A stretch of 64,000 nt of DNA. Source: Eopsaltria australis (lineage: Eukaryota; Chordata; Aves; Passeriformes; Petroicidae). The position numbers and the translations under genes were made by a program. Shown here piece after piece: positions 30,093 through 41,400 of the stretch. The DNA lies in the NCBI GenBank assembly GCA_034509425.1, contig JAVTVJ010000791.1:434001-498000 (forward strand), read 5' to 3'. The notes beneath the pieces were generated by a model. That model was not told where the DNA came from. It saw only the letters and a list, made by a program, of their open reading frames with translations, and ran no database searches. How positions within the stretch are numbered: position 1 is the first letter of the stretch; each line of letters starts with the position of its first letter.

Positions 30093-32975
30093 CTTTACAT
30101 CAGCTGCAATTTAATGTTGTAGTTTATGGTTTTGTTTTGTTTGCACGATTTGGAGTGTTGTCAGCAGGTCTGCTCTCTGAAGAGGGGACTTTACTTATGT
30201 TGGTGGTTACAAAAAAAATAGAAACCTTTGTCCTAGATTGGATAATTGGTTCAGTAAACTTGTGTTACTATAGTGGTTTTGAAAGTTGATAGATATACAT
30301 TTAGTAGGAATGGAAGAGTGTTACAAGGATGCCTTGAAATTCCTTTTGGTGATATTGTTACAATTTGAATTTTTCCCTGATAAAATATGCATTGGATTCC
30401 ATGTAATAATTGTAATGAGGTTACAGTAGTTAATAGTTTAGAAGTACATTCCCATTAATCTATTCCAAAATCCATCTCAAATTTATTAGAATAGCCAGCT
30501 CTATTAGTTAGATATAACTGGTGCTACTCTTTAATATCCAGAGATTCCATAAATATAAAGGTGGCATTGAAACTTACGTGCAACTAGACCATGTAAAAAA
30601 AATGCTTCCCTTATTATTTATTAACCTCCTTGTTTGTTACAGAAAGGTGGCACTACTGCACAAAGAAAACTCAGAATGGAGAAAAGTGTTGCAGAGCAAA
30701 GAGGCTGTGGCATTGTTGAGCAATTTGTTTTGCATCTTGGCGGCAGGGGTTAGTTGGGTTTTTCACACTGAATTATTTATGGACATACTATGGTGATACT
30801 GAGGTGGAAGTGTTTTGTGCGTACTTGGGGATATAATCTGCCTTCAGAGATTAAGTTTACTCCTCAAGAATTCAAATTAAATTTAAAAAAAACTTCTTAA
30901 AGAAGTAGTGTGGTGTTATGTCAGTCCAGCTATGTGCTTTTATGTAGAAGTTATGATTCCAGATTAAGGCAGTGGCCTTAAAGTATTCAATAACACAAGG
31001 TAAAACCAGTGTGTACTAATTATAAGTCTAACTTTAGAAGGGTATACGGTAAAATGTAATATAAACCTTCCATAATTAGATTTTCAATTTTTACTGTATC
31101 GTCTACATGGAACTGTCACCAATGCCTCTATTTTTGAAGATTACTCATTCACAAACCCATGAAATATGGGTGTAGTGCTGTTAAATTTAGAGAAGGTTGC
31201 AATGACCTAGTGATATCTCTTTTCCCACTGGCCATGCAACTCTGCGAACAATTTTATCTGTCTGATGTGCATGCCAGAATCTTCTGCCCTTTTCTCTAAG
31301 TCCATGGCCACTGCCAACTGAGGAAGCCATGCCATGGACCCTCTTCATGTTGGCAGAGGAGCTACAGCTGTGAGCAGAAGATCAAAACTCTGTATCATCA
31401 CTTTTCTTACTGGAGTAGAGGTCAATCAGGAGAACTACTCAGTGCAAGCGAACAGTGTTGTTTTACAGACGTGGAAATATTTTTGCCACGCTGAAAAGTG
31501 TTTACCTGTGAGAGCTCTGAACTTAGCAAAGAAAGTGTATCCCATTATCTGTGGCTTTGCTTTCATTGTATTATTAGGAATTTTATGTTGTTTTCCTACC
31601 ACATACCTTAGGTAAAGCCAAGAATGTATAAACAAATAATTAGTACACTTGCACTTTTCTTCTAGAGGAAGCAGTTGATATAACTACTTCCTTATAATGA
31701 CACTTGTTACTTAAATTTCAGGTAAATTATGTTAAATGCAGCTTCAGATTCAGCAAGTCTGATGACTTGAATCATACCTGAAGGAACACTAAGCTTTAAA
31801 GTAGTTTAATGTTTGTGAAGTGGGCTTCAATGCCTACACATGTACAGGTACTGAGACAGGGTATTTACTCTTTCTTTAGACAACCTGATAAATTTAGAAA
31901 TCATTTATAATGGAGTGAAAGGTGGGGTTTTTGCACATACCAAACTTAAAATTGTTCATCCTTCCAAGCCTTCTTGCACAATACACAGTTGGTGGCTGTG
32001 ACTTGAGCATCTGCTTAGATGTAGAGCATCCCCTGACCTAGTTAGGGCTGACTGTCCCTTCACAGCTCTTTCTGAAATATGAACAAGTTCTGCTAGGTAT
32101 GGTAGATACCTTTTCCTGTAATATTTTTAGCAGGAGACATGAGTTCTTTAGTTTTACTTTAACTGGCTTAGGCTTCAGTTACACGTGCTGCTCATGTAGT
32201 TCTACTTCAAAATGTTCAAGGTGACAAGTTTGTATTTTATGTAACATTAAATTTGAGGGCAGAGGAAAAATTCTCACTCATGCATATTTTTGAGTACAAG
32301 TGATTGCTTGTGACACACGGAATGCTGCCATGAAAGTGTTTTTAAATTGAATTTATTTAAGATGACTTGAAGTAAATGTGAAAGTGTTGCATTTGTCTGT
32401 GAACTCTTCAGTGTAGAGTACACTAAAAGGTTTATTTGTATTATACATTAATACAACATATAGACTGCTTCAGTTATAAATTTAAGCTTGTTTCATCAGT
32501 TTTACTGAACTTTAGTTTTTAGTATACTGACTTATGCAATATGTAATTGGAATATTTCTTCAACTAGAACTCATTAAAGCATTGCTAACTGGTTGGAAAG
32601 ACTGAATAACTTTTCAAAGGATTTTGATGTAATTTTGAAATTGAGTAAATGCAACAGCCAGTGACTGTGTTGTGGCTTTCTTTGAAGAACCTCATCTCAA
32701 AAACAGTATGTCTAGGCTAACTGAAAAGTCGTGTTTTATCACTGTTTCTGTATTCTGTCTTCAAAATTACTGTGGACAATGAGGGTCTGATTCTGAGAGT
32801 GTTGAGTAGATGTGGATCTTATGTAAAGATTCCTTTAAAGAAAGGGCTCTTTTAGTAGAAACAATATGTGAGCTGCTGCAATTTACATTGCCCAGAAAAT
32901 AATATCTTTTCAATAAAAGTATGTAAAACCTTGAGAACTAATTTTAATAAACTTGCCTTTTGGTTTTGGTTTTTT
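30093..32975 (+). other. Probable TRIM23 3' UTR and downstream flank
   Basis: AT-rich, no coding potential beyond short chance frames, no recognised repeat. The best poly(A) signal is AATAAA at 32946-32951; an earlier AATAAA is at 32912-32917 and an ATTAAA at 30876-30881. Which is used cannot be told from sequence. If the distal one is used the 3' UTR is about 2.9 kb. Confidence 0.5.
32946..32951 (+). terminator. Candidate TRIM23 distal poly(A) signal
   Basis: AATAAA followed within 5-30 bases by a GT-rich tract (CTTTTGGTTTTGGTTTTTTT), the expected CstF-binding arrangement. It is the best-supported signal in the region. Confidence 0.55.
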
Positions 32976-33334
32976 TTAAGGTCATCTCAGAATAGAGGTG
33001 TGCTGCATTTAACTTCCTGTAGAATTTTTCTTATTGATCCTATATCTCACTGAAGATAAACTTCCTAGTGGTAGCAGCAACTTCCGTGGGAATGAATTTG
33101 GTTATCACGCAGCATATCTCAATTCATAACTGAAGTTACCAGAACTGTAAACTCCCAAGTCTTTTATGAGTGCAGTGGTGTTTTGTGAACATAAATAGCC
33201 ATGATCAATGTTACTGTTTATAGAGTAGATTTAACTATGCAGCATAGTAACAGGACCGTATCGAGCCAGATTCACAACAGCTTGAAGATTTGTTTGAGCT
33301 TTCAGTGTGAACCTGCTGTTTTTGAACAGAAAGA

Positions 33335-34012
33335 TGGGTGAGTGATGTGATGTTTGGAAGCTATCTTGGGCAAAGTGATCACAAAAGGAGGTTTTGCTCC
33401 TTGGACAAGTAAGGACAGGGGTCAGCAGCTGTACCACCTTGAACTAGGGCCTGTTTAGGAAACTAGTTGAGAGTCCTGTAGGAGATAGTCCTTAAGGGCA
33501 ATGTTGTCCAGGAAGGCAGGAGATCTTAGGAGTGCAGGAGCAGGGTCTCCCCAGGTGCTGAAATAGAGTCAGTAGGTAAGGAGGTCAGCACAGCTCAACG
33601 GAGAGCTTTGATTTTATAACCTCTGGAAGAAGGGGCAAGCAACTCAGCTGGACTACAAGGATGCTGTGAGTTTAAGCAGGGAAAAAATCAGAAGGGCCAA
33701 AGCCCAGCTAGAATTTGGTCTGACTACTTGTGAAAGACAACTAAAAATGTTTTTGCAAATACATCAACAACAAAATGAGGGTCAATAAGAATCTCCATCC
33801 TTTATTGCATGCAGGGGGAAACAGTGACAAAGGATAAAGAAAAAGCTGAAGTACTTAATGCCTTCGTCTCAGTTTCTAACAGTAAGACTAGTTATCTTCA
33901 AGGTCTCCAGTCCCCTGAACTGGAAGATAGGGATGAGGAGCAAAATGAAGCCCTCATAATTCAGGAGGAAATTGTTAGTACTTGCTAGACCACTTAACTC
34001 AAGTCTGTGGGA
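33335..34012 (+). repeat. CR1 LINE ORF2 segment, 5' piece of an interrupted copy
   Basis: Sense CR1 covering the region between the endonuclease and RT domains: peptide-level remnants WEAILGKVITKG (about 33355-33390) and KEKAEVLNAFVSVSN (about 33838-33882). It stops at CTCAAGTCTGTGGGA, and the copy resumes at 35658. Decayed by stops and frameshifts. Confidence 0.8.
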
Positions 34013-35657
34013 TGTTGTGGTTTTAGTTTGCTTATTCAGGTTTGTGGCTAAATGCCAGCACACTTACTTAAATTTACTTGATTGCTTGTTGTGAGATAAG
34101 GATTAGGAGTAGGCAAAGCAGGCTCAAACTTTATAAAGTACAAAGAAGTTTTATTAATATATCTAAGACAAAGGGAAAAAAAAGAAAAAAAAAAACTCGA
34201 GGAAAAAAAAAACCCAGAACAAACTCCCCAGACCACCCCTCCTTCCCCACATCTCCATTTCATTCTCTCTGACAACATACAAAAGACAACACTTTGACCT
34301 CCAGTCAGTTTACCACCTCAGAAACAGCTCTTGATCCAGTTCATTTAGGGAGAGAAGTTTCTTTTGCTTACACCATGGATCTTCTGTAAGAAAAATACAG
34401 TTTTTATGGGTCTTCTGCCTCACCATTAACCGCCGCCCGGAGTAAAGTCCAGCTTAATGGTGGATCTCTCTCACACCAGTAGCCTTCCCACAGCCACTTG
34501 GGTGGGTTATGAACAGTCTACAGGGTACCTGTTTTAAGGATGCCTAGTTCAATTGCAGCAACAAAGAAAAATCCTTTCTTCTGTGCTTAGCAGCACAGGT
34601 TCTCCTGACAACTCAGGTTCTCTAGCATTCTCCCCGGGACCAGGGCTCTGGGTCACAGCCTCTCCTCTCTCTTGGTTCTAGTTTCTCATCAGGCTGTACT
34701 TTTCAACACTTACTTGTCTGTACTTAGGTATTTCAGTTCATTGGCTGCAATAAGAACCTCACATCCCCCCTTTGGACTATATCTTCATATATTACAGAGA
34801 ATTTATTAGCTCAGTCCCCAACCATGGTTCTCCAAAAGAGTTTTCAGCTTCACTCTTGAAGCAACTTCCCATGCACCCTTTTTTGAGTATCAGTTCTGCT
34901 TTCCTCACTGACTGTAAAGTCTCTGCGCTGCACTATGTAAGTGTCCTCACTCGTTCCTCTCTCTGCGAGGAAGGATGGGTGTCTGTGAGTTTAGTCCAGG
35001 CATGGAGAGAGTTAATTTCTGTCTCTCTCTCTCTGGCAGTGTGAGGATCACGTGCTCTTTGCCGGGCTGCTTGAACAGGTCCGAGCTGAATGCCAGACGC
35101 TCTCAGAGTCTCTGCTTGGCTCGGCCAAGCTGGCTCGGCCTGCTGGGGCCATCTGGGCCCGGGATGACAGGGCAGGGCCTGGCCCGAGCTGGATGGAGTC
35201 CGGCCTGGTCCTTGCCTGGCCCGGAGCAGGGGCCTGGCTCTCCCTCTCATGTAGCTGGCACACCGGCTGAGCTGTATCTGCTGAAGATTCCAGCCGTTCC
35301 TCCCCCATGCCTGCCCGGCTGCAGCGGCACGGCTGCCGTAAAACCTCCCTTCCTCCCCCCATCCCTCCTTCGGAAGGAGGTAGGGGGGGGCCTTACCAGT
35401 GAGAGAAGCAGGAGCTGCTCCTCTCTACACAGCAGCAGCAGGTCCAAAGAGGAAGAGCGTCAGAAAGTCTCTGCTTATATATGGTTTTTTCCTTGAAGGC
35501 GGACCAACTTTTTAAGTGGTTTACCTACCTATCAATTCTTAAAACTACCTGATTATTGGCTCTCTCTCTCTCGCAGGAAGGAAGTTGTATTTCTTCCTGC
35601 ATTCCTGCAGCCCAGATCACTTCCTAGATTTTGACCCCTCTGGCCTAACCCAGGACA
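34013..35657 (-). mobile_element. LTR element (probable long solo LTR) inserted in CR1, TSD GGGA
   Basis: Flanked by GGGA at 34009-34012 and 35658-35661; removing the insert and one copy restores a normal CR1 reading (CTGTGGGACCAGATGGGATC). On the minus strand it begins TGTCCTGGGTTAGGCC and ends CTAAAACCACAACA, the TG...CA ends of a retroviral LTR. A TATATAAG box lies at about 35476-35483 and an AATAAA at 34150-34155. I see no gag, pol or env remnant and no second LTR copy, so a solo LTR or a short nonautonomous element is likely. The 1.3 kb between TATA and poly(A) signal is unusually long. Confidence 0.75.
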
Positions 35658-37075
35658 GGGACCAGATGGGATCCATCAAGATTACTAATGAAGCTGCTTG
35701 GAAGAGCTTTAAATCATTTTAAGACAGCAAGAAGACGCTTTAAACCATTTACCAACAGTCCTGGCTGATGGGGGAACTGTAACACCTATCTACAAGAAGG
35801 GTCAGAAGATGGATAGGAACTACAGATCAGCCTAACCATGGTGCCAGAGACAAGCATGGAGCACTTCATCCTGAGTGCAAAACAATCAGGGTTTTGGGGC
35901 CCAGCCAGCATGGTTTTGTGACAGGTCCTGCTTGACAAACTTGGTCTCTCTCTATGGCAGTGTGGCACACTTCATGGATGAGAAAAGCCTGTGGATGTTG
36001 TCTGCGTGCACTTTTCTAAAGCCTTTCCACTGTCTGCCACCTCATTGCCCTGGAGAAACCAGTTGCTTGTGCCTTGGACAGGTGCAGTTCATGGATTAAA
36101 AACTGTCTGGATGGCTGGGCCCCAAGAGTGGTGGTGAATGGAGTTATCTCCAGCTGCTGGCCACTCACAGGTGGTGTTACCCAGAGCTCAGCACTGGGGC
36201 TAGCACTGTGTAATACCTTTATTGATGACCAGGTGCACCCTCAGTTGAGTTCATGCATGACACCAAGCTGGGTGGGAGTGCTGATCTGCTGGAGGGCAGG
36301 AAGGCTCTGCAGAGGGATCTGGACAGGCTGGATCATGGGCTGAGGCCAATGGTGTGAGGTTCAGCAAGGCCCAGTGCTGGCTCCTGCCCTTGGGTCACAA
36401 CAACCCCAGGCAGCTCCACAGGCTGGGACAGAGTGGCTGCAAAGCTCCACAGTAGAAAAGGAGCTGGGGGTGCTGGTGACAGCAGCTGAACATAAGCCAG
36501 GGTGTGCCCAGGTGGCCAAGAAGGCCAATGGCATCCTGGCCTGGATCAGCAATGGTGTGGCCAGCAGGAGCAGGGCAGGGATTGTCCCCCTGTACTGGGC
36601 ACACCTCGAATCCTGTGCCAAGTTCCAGGCCTCTCAATTTGGAAAGGACATTGAGGTGCTGGAGTGAGTCCAGAGAAGGGCAAAGGAGCTGGGCAAGGGT
36701 CTGGAGTACAAGTCCTGTGAGAAGCAGCTGAGGAGAAAAGGAGGCTCAGGGGAGACCTTACCACTCTCTACAACTGCCTGAAAGGAGGCTATAGCGAGAT
36801 AGTTATTGGTCTCTTCTCCCAGCTAATTAATGACAGGAAAAGAGGAAATGGCCTCAGATTACCATTGGCCATTAGGAAAAATTTCTTCACTTTAATGGGG
36901 TCAGGTATTGGAATAGAGTGCAGAGAAGTGGTGGAGTCACCATCCCTGGAAGTGTCCCCTGGTACCTGAGGACATGGTTTAATGGTGAAGAGGGTGGTTT
37001 TGCTGGGTTAATGGTTGGACTTACTGACCTTACCATGTTTTTTCAGCCTTAATGATGCTATGGTTCTGTTTTATA
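35658..37075 (+). repeat. CR1 LINE, 3' piece of the interrupted copy, to its 3' end
   Basis: Continues the copy beginning near 33335 with RT remnants (SQHGFVTG-like about 35905; APRVVVNGVISS about 36120-36155; CNTFIDDQ about 36210-36233). It then runs through the 3' region to CAGCCTTAATGATGCTATGG. With the 5' piece the CR1 is about 2.1 kb. Multiple stops and frameshifts; inactive. Confidence 0.9.
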
Positions 37076-38004
37076 ACTCCATCAGAAATAGCTGATGCAA
37101 AGCTTAGTTCAGATTATTATCACAGTTTAAAATAATTAAAGTATTTCAGTAGAAGCAGTAATGTTTATAGGACTTCAGCTATAAATGAAGCCAGAAAAAA
37201 AGACTAATCAGGCTAAAATAAAGAGAACGCAAACACTGAAAGAAGAAAACGCCAAACAAATTGGACAGGACTTTATACACTGGCATTTTAAGAGCTGATC
37301 ACTGCTCTTTGACAGAGAAAACATGTACACAACTATTTTTAAAGAACAGAGGTAGATTACATTGTTTGCTTTTCATAGCAATACTTTAACTTAATCTGTG
37401 ACACATGTACTAAGGATTGAGAAATTCACTCAACTTAGTATTTCAGACCTTTTCCTTTGTCAAGGATTCAGTACTGTGAAATGGATTAATTATGAAAGTT
37501 GCAAATAAACGTGAAAAAGTAACAAACACTATCATGGGATGTGGTGGGGGAGGGTTTATCTTTAATTTTGCATAGAAGAAATACAAACAAGACAGTACAC
37601 TTTTGTGGTAGTTTGAAAGCAAACCAGTGAGAGACTCCAAGTCAGAACGACAATTTAATAGGAAAATTAAAATAAATGCAGTAGTACAAAAACAGTGACA
37701 GAGTCAAAATACAACCTGACACCCTGTTGGTCATGGTGTTGGTAGAAGTCCGATTAACTGGTGGCTGCTGTGCTCTGGGAGTGACAGATGTGGTTCTGTT
37801 GAAGCAGTGATCCTGTGGGACAGTGTAGTTTTCCTCTGAAGATCCAGTGGTGATGTAGAAGCACCTGGTCTTCCTCTGGGAATCCAGTGGAAAAAGGCTG
37901 ACTGTGGTTTTCCAGATCCATTACATCCAGGTTGGAATGCTTGGTTCGTCCCACTGGGCGGAGCATCTCACAAGGGGATGATGTAATATTATCAGTGGGA
38001 CTCA

Positions 38005-38174
38005 ATGGCCCATTTACAGAAGGTATCCCCCTGGAGGAAGGATGGGTCATGGAAGAGATAAAGAACACTGCCCCACCTGGTTTTCACAGATGGCCCATTA
38101 ACAGAAAATATCCCCTGGAGTTATAAGGGATGAGTCATGAAGGGGGTGAGGAACACTGCCCCACCTGGTTTTAA
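38005..38174. repeat. 85-bp tandem duplication inside the LTR-like element
   Basis: Two diverged copies, each starting ATGGCCCATT.ACAGAA and ending AACACTGCCCCACCTGGTTTT, offset by 85 bases (38005 and 38090). Confidence 0.8.
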
Positions 38175-38175
38175 T
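38170..38175 (-). terminator. Candidate PPWD1 poly(A) signal (ATTAAA), inside the LTR-like element
   Basis: First AATAAA/ATTAAA hexamer I find on the PPWD1 strand after its stop, about 290 bases downstream, just within the right end of the LTR-like element. Positional inference only; a variant hexamer nearer the stop could be used instead. Confidence 0.35.
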
Positions 38176-38464
38176 ACCTTATGAAGATGGTGACGGAATA
38201 CATACCTTTGGGTACATTTTACACTGTAACCTAAGACAACTTTCTAAGAAACATGCGGATGTTTTTACTCCAAAATACAAAGTTACCAGAAATACAGAAT
38301 TAGGGCACTTTAGGTACATTAAAAATAGTGGAACTGATGATTGCTCTGTCCTGGTATTTGCTGTATCAAGGAACTATCAAAAATGTTTTGTTCTTCCTAT
38401 GTCCCTTTCTGGGTCCCAAATGCTCAGTTTTTTTCTGCTTAAGCTGGAACCTTCAACGTCTGCA

Positions 38465-41400
38465 TTACTTCACTGTTATATTAATGATGCTGATATCCTC
38501 ATAGGGTTTGTCAGTTTTGGGATTGACTTTGACATTTGAGATTCTCTGAACAACTTCCATTCCTTTAGTCACCCGTCCAAACACACTGTGCTTGTTGTCA
38601 AGCCATGGCTGTTTGAGAGCAAAGAAGGAGAAAAAGAAAAGCAAATTAAAATAGAAAGCAGCAAATAGGTTAGGCAGCAATCCAAAAAGAGTAAGTGTAC
38701 ATGGATAGATTTTGTGGGTCCAGACAATGGAACCTAACACCCTGAAAATATTAGCATGCAAATAAATGCTAGAATACAGCTAACATATATTCATGTGCAT
38801 TTGAACTTACCTTTTCAATTGCTTTCTTAAAGTACTACAGAGATCACATTCTACCAGTGCATTGTATAGTTTGTTTTAGTTTTTTATTTTATTCTCAGTT
38901 CACAGGAATGTCATTTCAGTCTATTTCATTGTATTTTCACAGAGCAATTTTAAGTGCCAGTCCAGAATACTACCCAATTCAATACTCATATAGTATGCCA
39001 AATTTGAATAAAGGCCCTCATACAACTTAATAAACCTTCAAACTATGGTAGATGGGTGTTTTTTTCACATGACTTTGAAGTGCTATAAGAATGCAGTTTT
39101 TTAAGTGGTACTTTTAAACATTTGGTTTTTATCTCTTGGATTCACATACCAAAATTTCTATTGTTGGCTCTGAATTTATACACAGATCAAATGAAATTTT
39201 CAAACCTGAAAACTGGCTTCTTTGTATAGCTACAATTAGGCAACATTAGACAGATATCCTAGCACCATACCCAAACAATCTAAGCAATACCTAGGTTTTC
39301 ATCAAGTTTAAACCACTATTATTAACATAAGATACTCTAGTAATACATAATTGCAAGCATGCCTAGGAATTTTATACCACCCTCACTCCATTTAAAGGCA
39401 AAAGGCCTCTTGATCACAACTGATGGAAAAGTATTTCTCTCGCTTAAGGGACAGTTTCAGTGAAGTCTACACAATCAACATCGTGTGCATCACTTATTTG
39501 CAAAGTACTAGTGTGTTTGTTTTTCCATGAGAAAAAAGTTGATTTTTTACTCTCTAGGTAGCCTCATAGGCCTTAAATTGAGCTTTCAATATTTCAATAG
39601 AGATTTCAGTATTTCAAATTACTTACAGTTGGCACTACTGTTATAAAAAACTGGGATCCGTTGGTATTTGGTCCTGCATTAGCCATGCTGAGTGTGTATG
39701 GTCTGTCATGTCGTAAAGTTGAATGAAACTCATCTTCAAATTCTCCTCCCCAAATACTTTCACCTCCCATTCCTGTACCAGTTGGGTCCCCAGTCTGAAT
39801 CATGAAACCCTGCATAGAAATTATATATTATCACATTATTGCATAGACTAAATAAACATTATTGCATAGAATAAATAAACAAGTGCCAGATAACATTCTT
39901 GCAAACTTACTTCAAACCTTTCAACAAAATGTGTTAAAATGTTGTATGTAAGGGAGTTAAGTGTCTATCAAGCACTTCAGAAAAAGCAAGGTTACTCACT
40001 ATTCCTGCTAATGAAGGACAGAAACCTGACTATCTGTACCTTTTCCAAATTCTTAGGCTATACCACTTGATTCTGGTGCGACAGAAATAAGAAGCCTTAC
40101 AAGAAAAGCCTTCTGACATGAAACAAAGTTTTAATTCAAGCACCACAGCTGAACTGATCTTTCCGTTTTCTGCTGCTGTATCAGTTGCGGAACAACTACT
40201 AACACTTTAGTAAATGCTAAAGCTGTTCAGTACATCAGAGTTGTTCAGAATTTACCAGGAACTCTAAAGCCACTCCAACAATCCTGTGTGCAAAAGGGAA
40301 ATTGGGAATGTTAACAGAGGACTGACCACCAGTGTACGTTACCTAAATTAACAAAAAATTAACAAGTTGCAAGTTACCTTGATGATACGGTGAATTATGT
40401 GTCCATTGTAGTAACCATTCCTGCTGTGCACACAGAAGTTTTCCACTGTTTTGGGGCATCTAAAATCAAGCAATAGAAAACACAAGCTACATTAAAATTT
40501 GTCTGGTGACAAGGCCGTAAAGATTTCAGCTGGGACTAAGACCCTGTTGTGCTGTTCAGTGTTTCAGCATTCTGTAGAAAGGGATTTCACCAAATAAGGA
40601 AAAAACAAATCACTTCCTCAAACTCAGAGCTGAAAGCAAAAAGCTTGAGAAGTTCAAAGCTGCACAATTACACAGAAGGGCAGCACCTGTACCATTACTG
40701 CAACCTATATGCTACAATTATGAATTCCAGAAACTATAGAGCCTGATGCAAGGAGACACTGGTGAAGACTGCAGAAAAAGTCTGGTAGCCCTACATAGGT
40801 TGACTTACCTATGTTTATGACCAAACATGAATTTGTTTCTGGAGAAGCATGAAGTACATCTATATGATTTAGGTTTCTATGTGTAGCAATACATTATATA
40901 AATTTCCTGCTAAATAACAGATTATTTGCCATTTTTGCATCACAAAGGAGAGAGGATGACACACAGATTTTAGCAATTGTCACGCATAAAATTTTTCACT
41001 TCTATGCCTGGTTTTGATATACACAACACTAGTATTATATGCTGGTATAAAAGTTATAGTGCTTTTAAAGGAGCTGCAACAACAAAGTGTAGTACACTGG
41101 CCACATTTGGAAGTTGGAACTACTATTCTTCTGGCTTGAACAGACCTGCTGCCAAATCCTCTGCTGCTGTCAACATCTTCATTCTTCTTCAAGATCTATG
41201 TAAACAGCATTCCCTTACAATACAGAGCTTACACAGAAGAGTATCATGACCTGTCCAAGAACAAAAGTTAAGAAAGGAATACCCTCCCTGAACCAGTAAC
41301 TGAATAAACCGAAATACAATTTCAAAAACTCCTGTGCCCAGACTGTCACTTAGACTTATTTTTACCCTACTTTATTTTTGTTTGTCAAGAGTCACATTCT

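Larger units (their letters stand above)
37604..38216 (-). mobile_element. LTR-like element downstream of PPWD1
   Basis: Bounded by TG/CA (TGTGGTAGTTTGAAAGC ... CTTTGGGTACA on the plus strand). On the minus strand the last 100 bases look like R/U5, with ATTAAA near 37653 followed by TTGGAGTCTCTCACTGG. It resembles LTRs common in songbird and parrot genomes, but the family is not assigned. Flanks (CTTT / TTTT) do not give a clean target duplication. It contains an 85-bp tandem duplication (38005-38174). Confidence 0.55.

Noticed and set aside
34933..35496. Overlapping 100-173 codon frames on both strands
   Set aside because: Inside the GC-rich part of the LTR element; no gag, pol or env similarity seen and both strands open, as expected of composition.
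36074..36667. Open frames of 86-97 codons between TRIM23 and PPWD1
   Set aside because: Remnants of CR1 ORF2 broken by stops and frameshifts.
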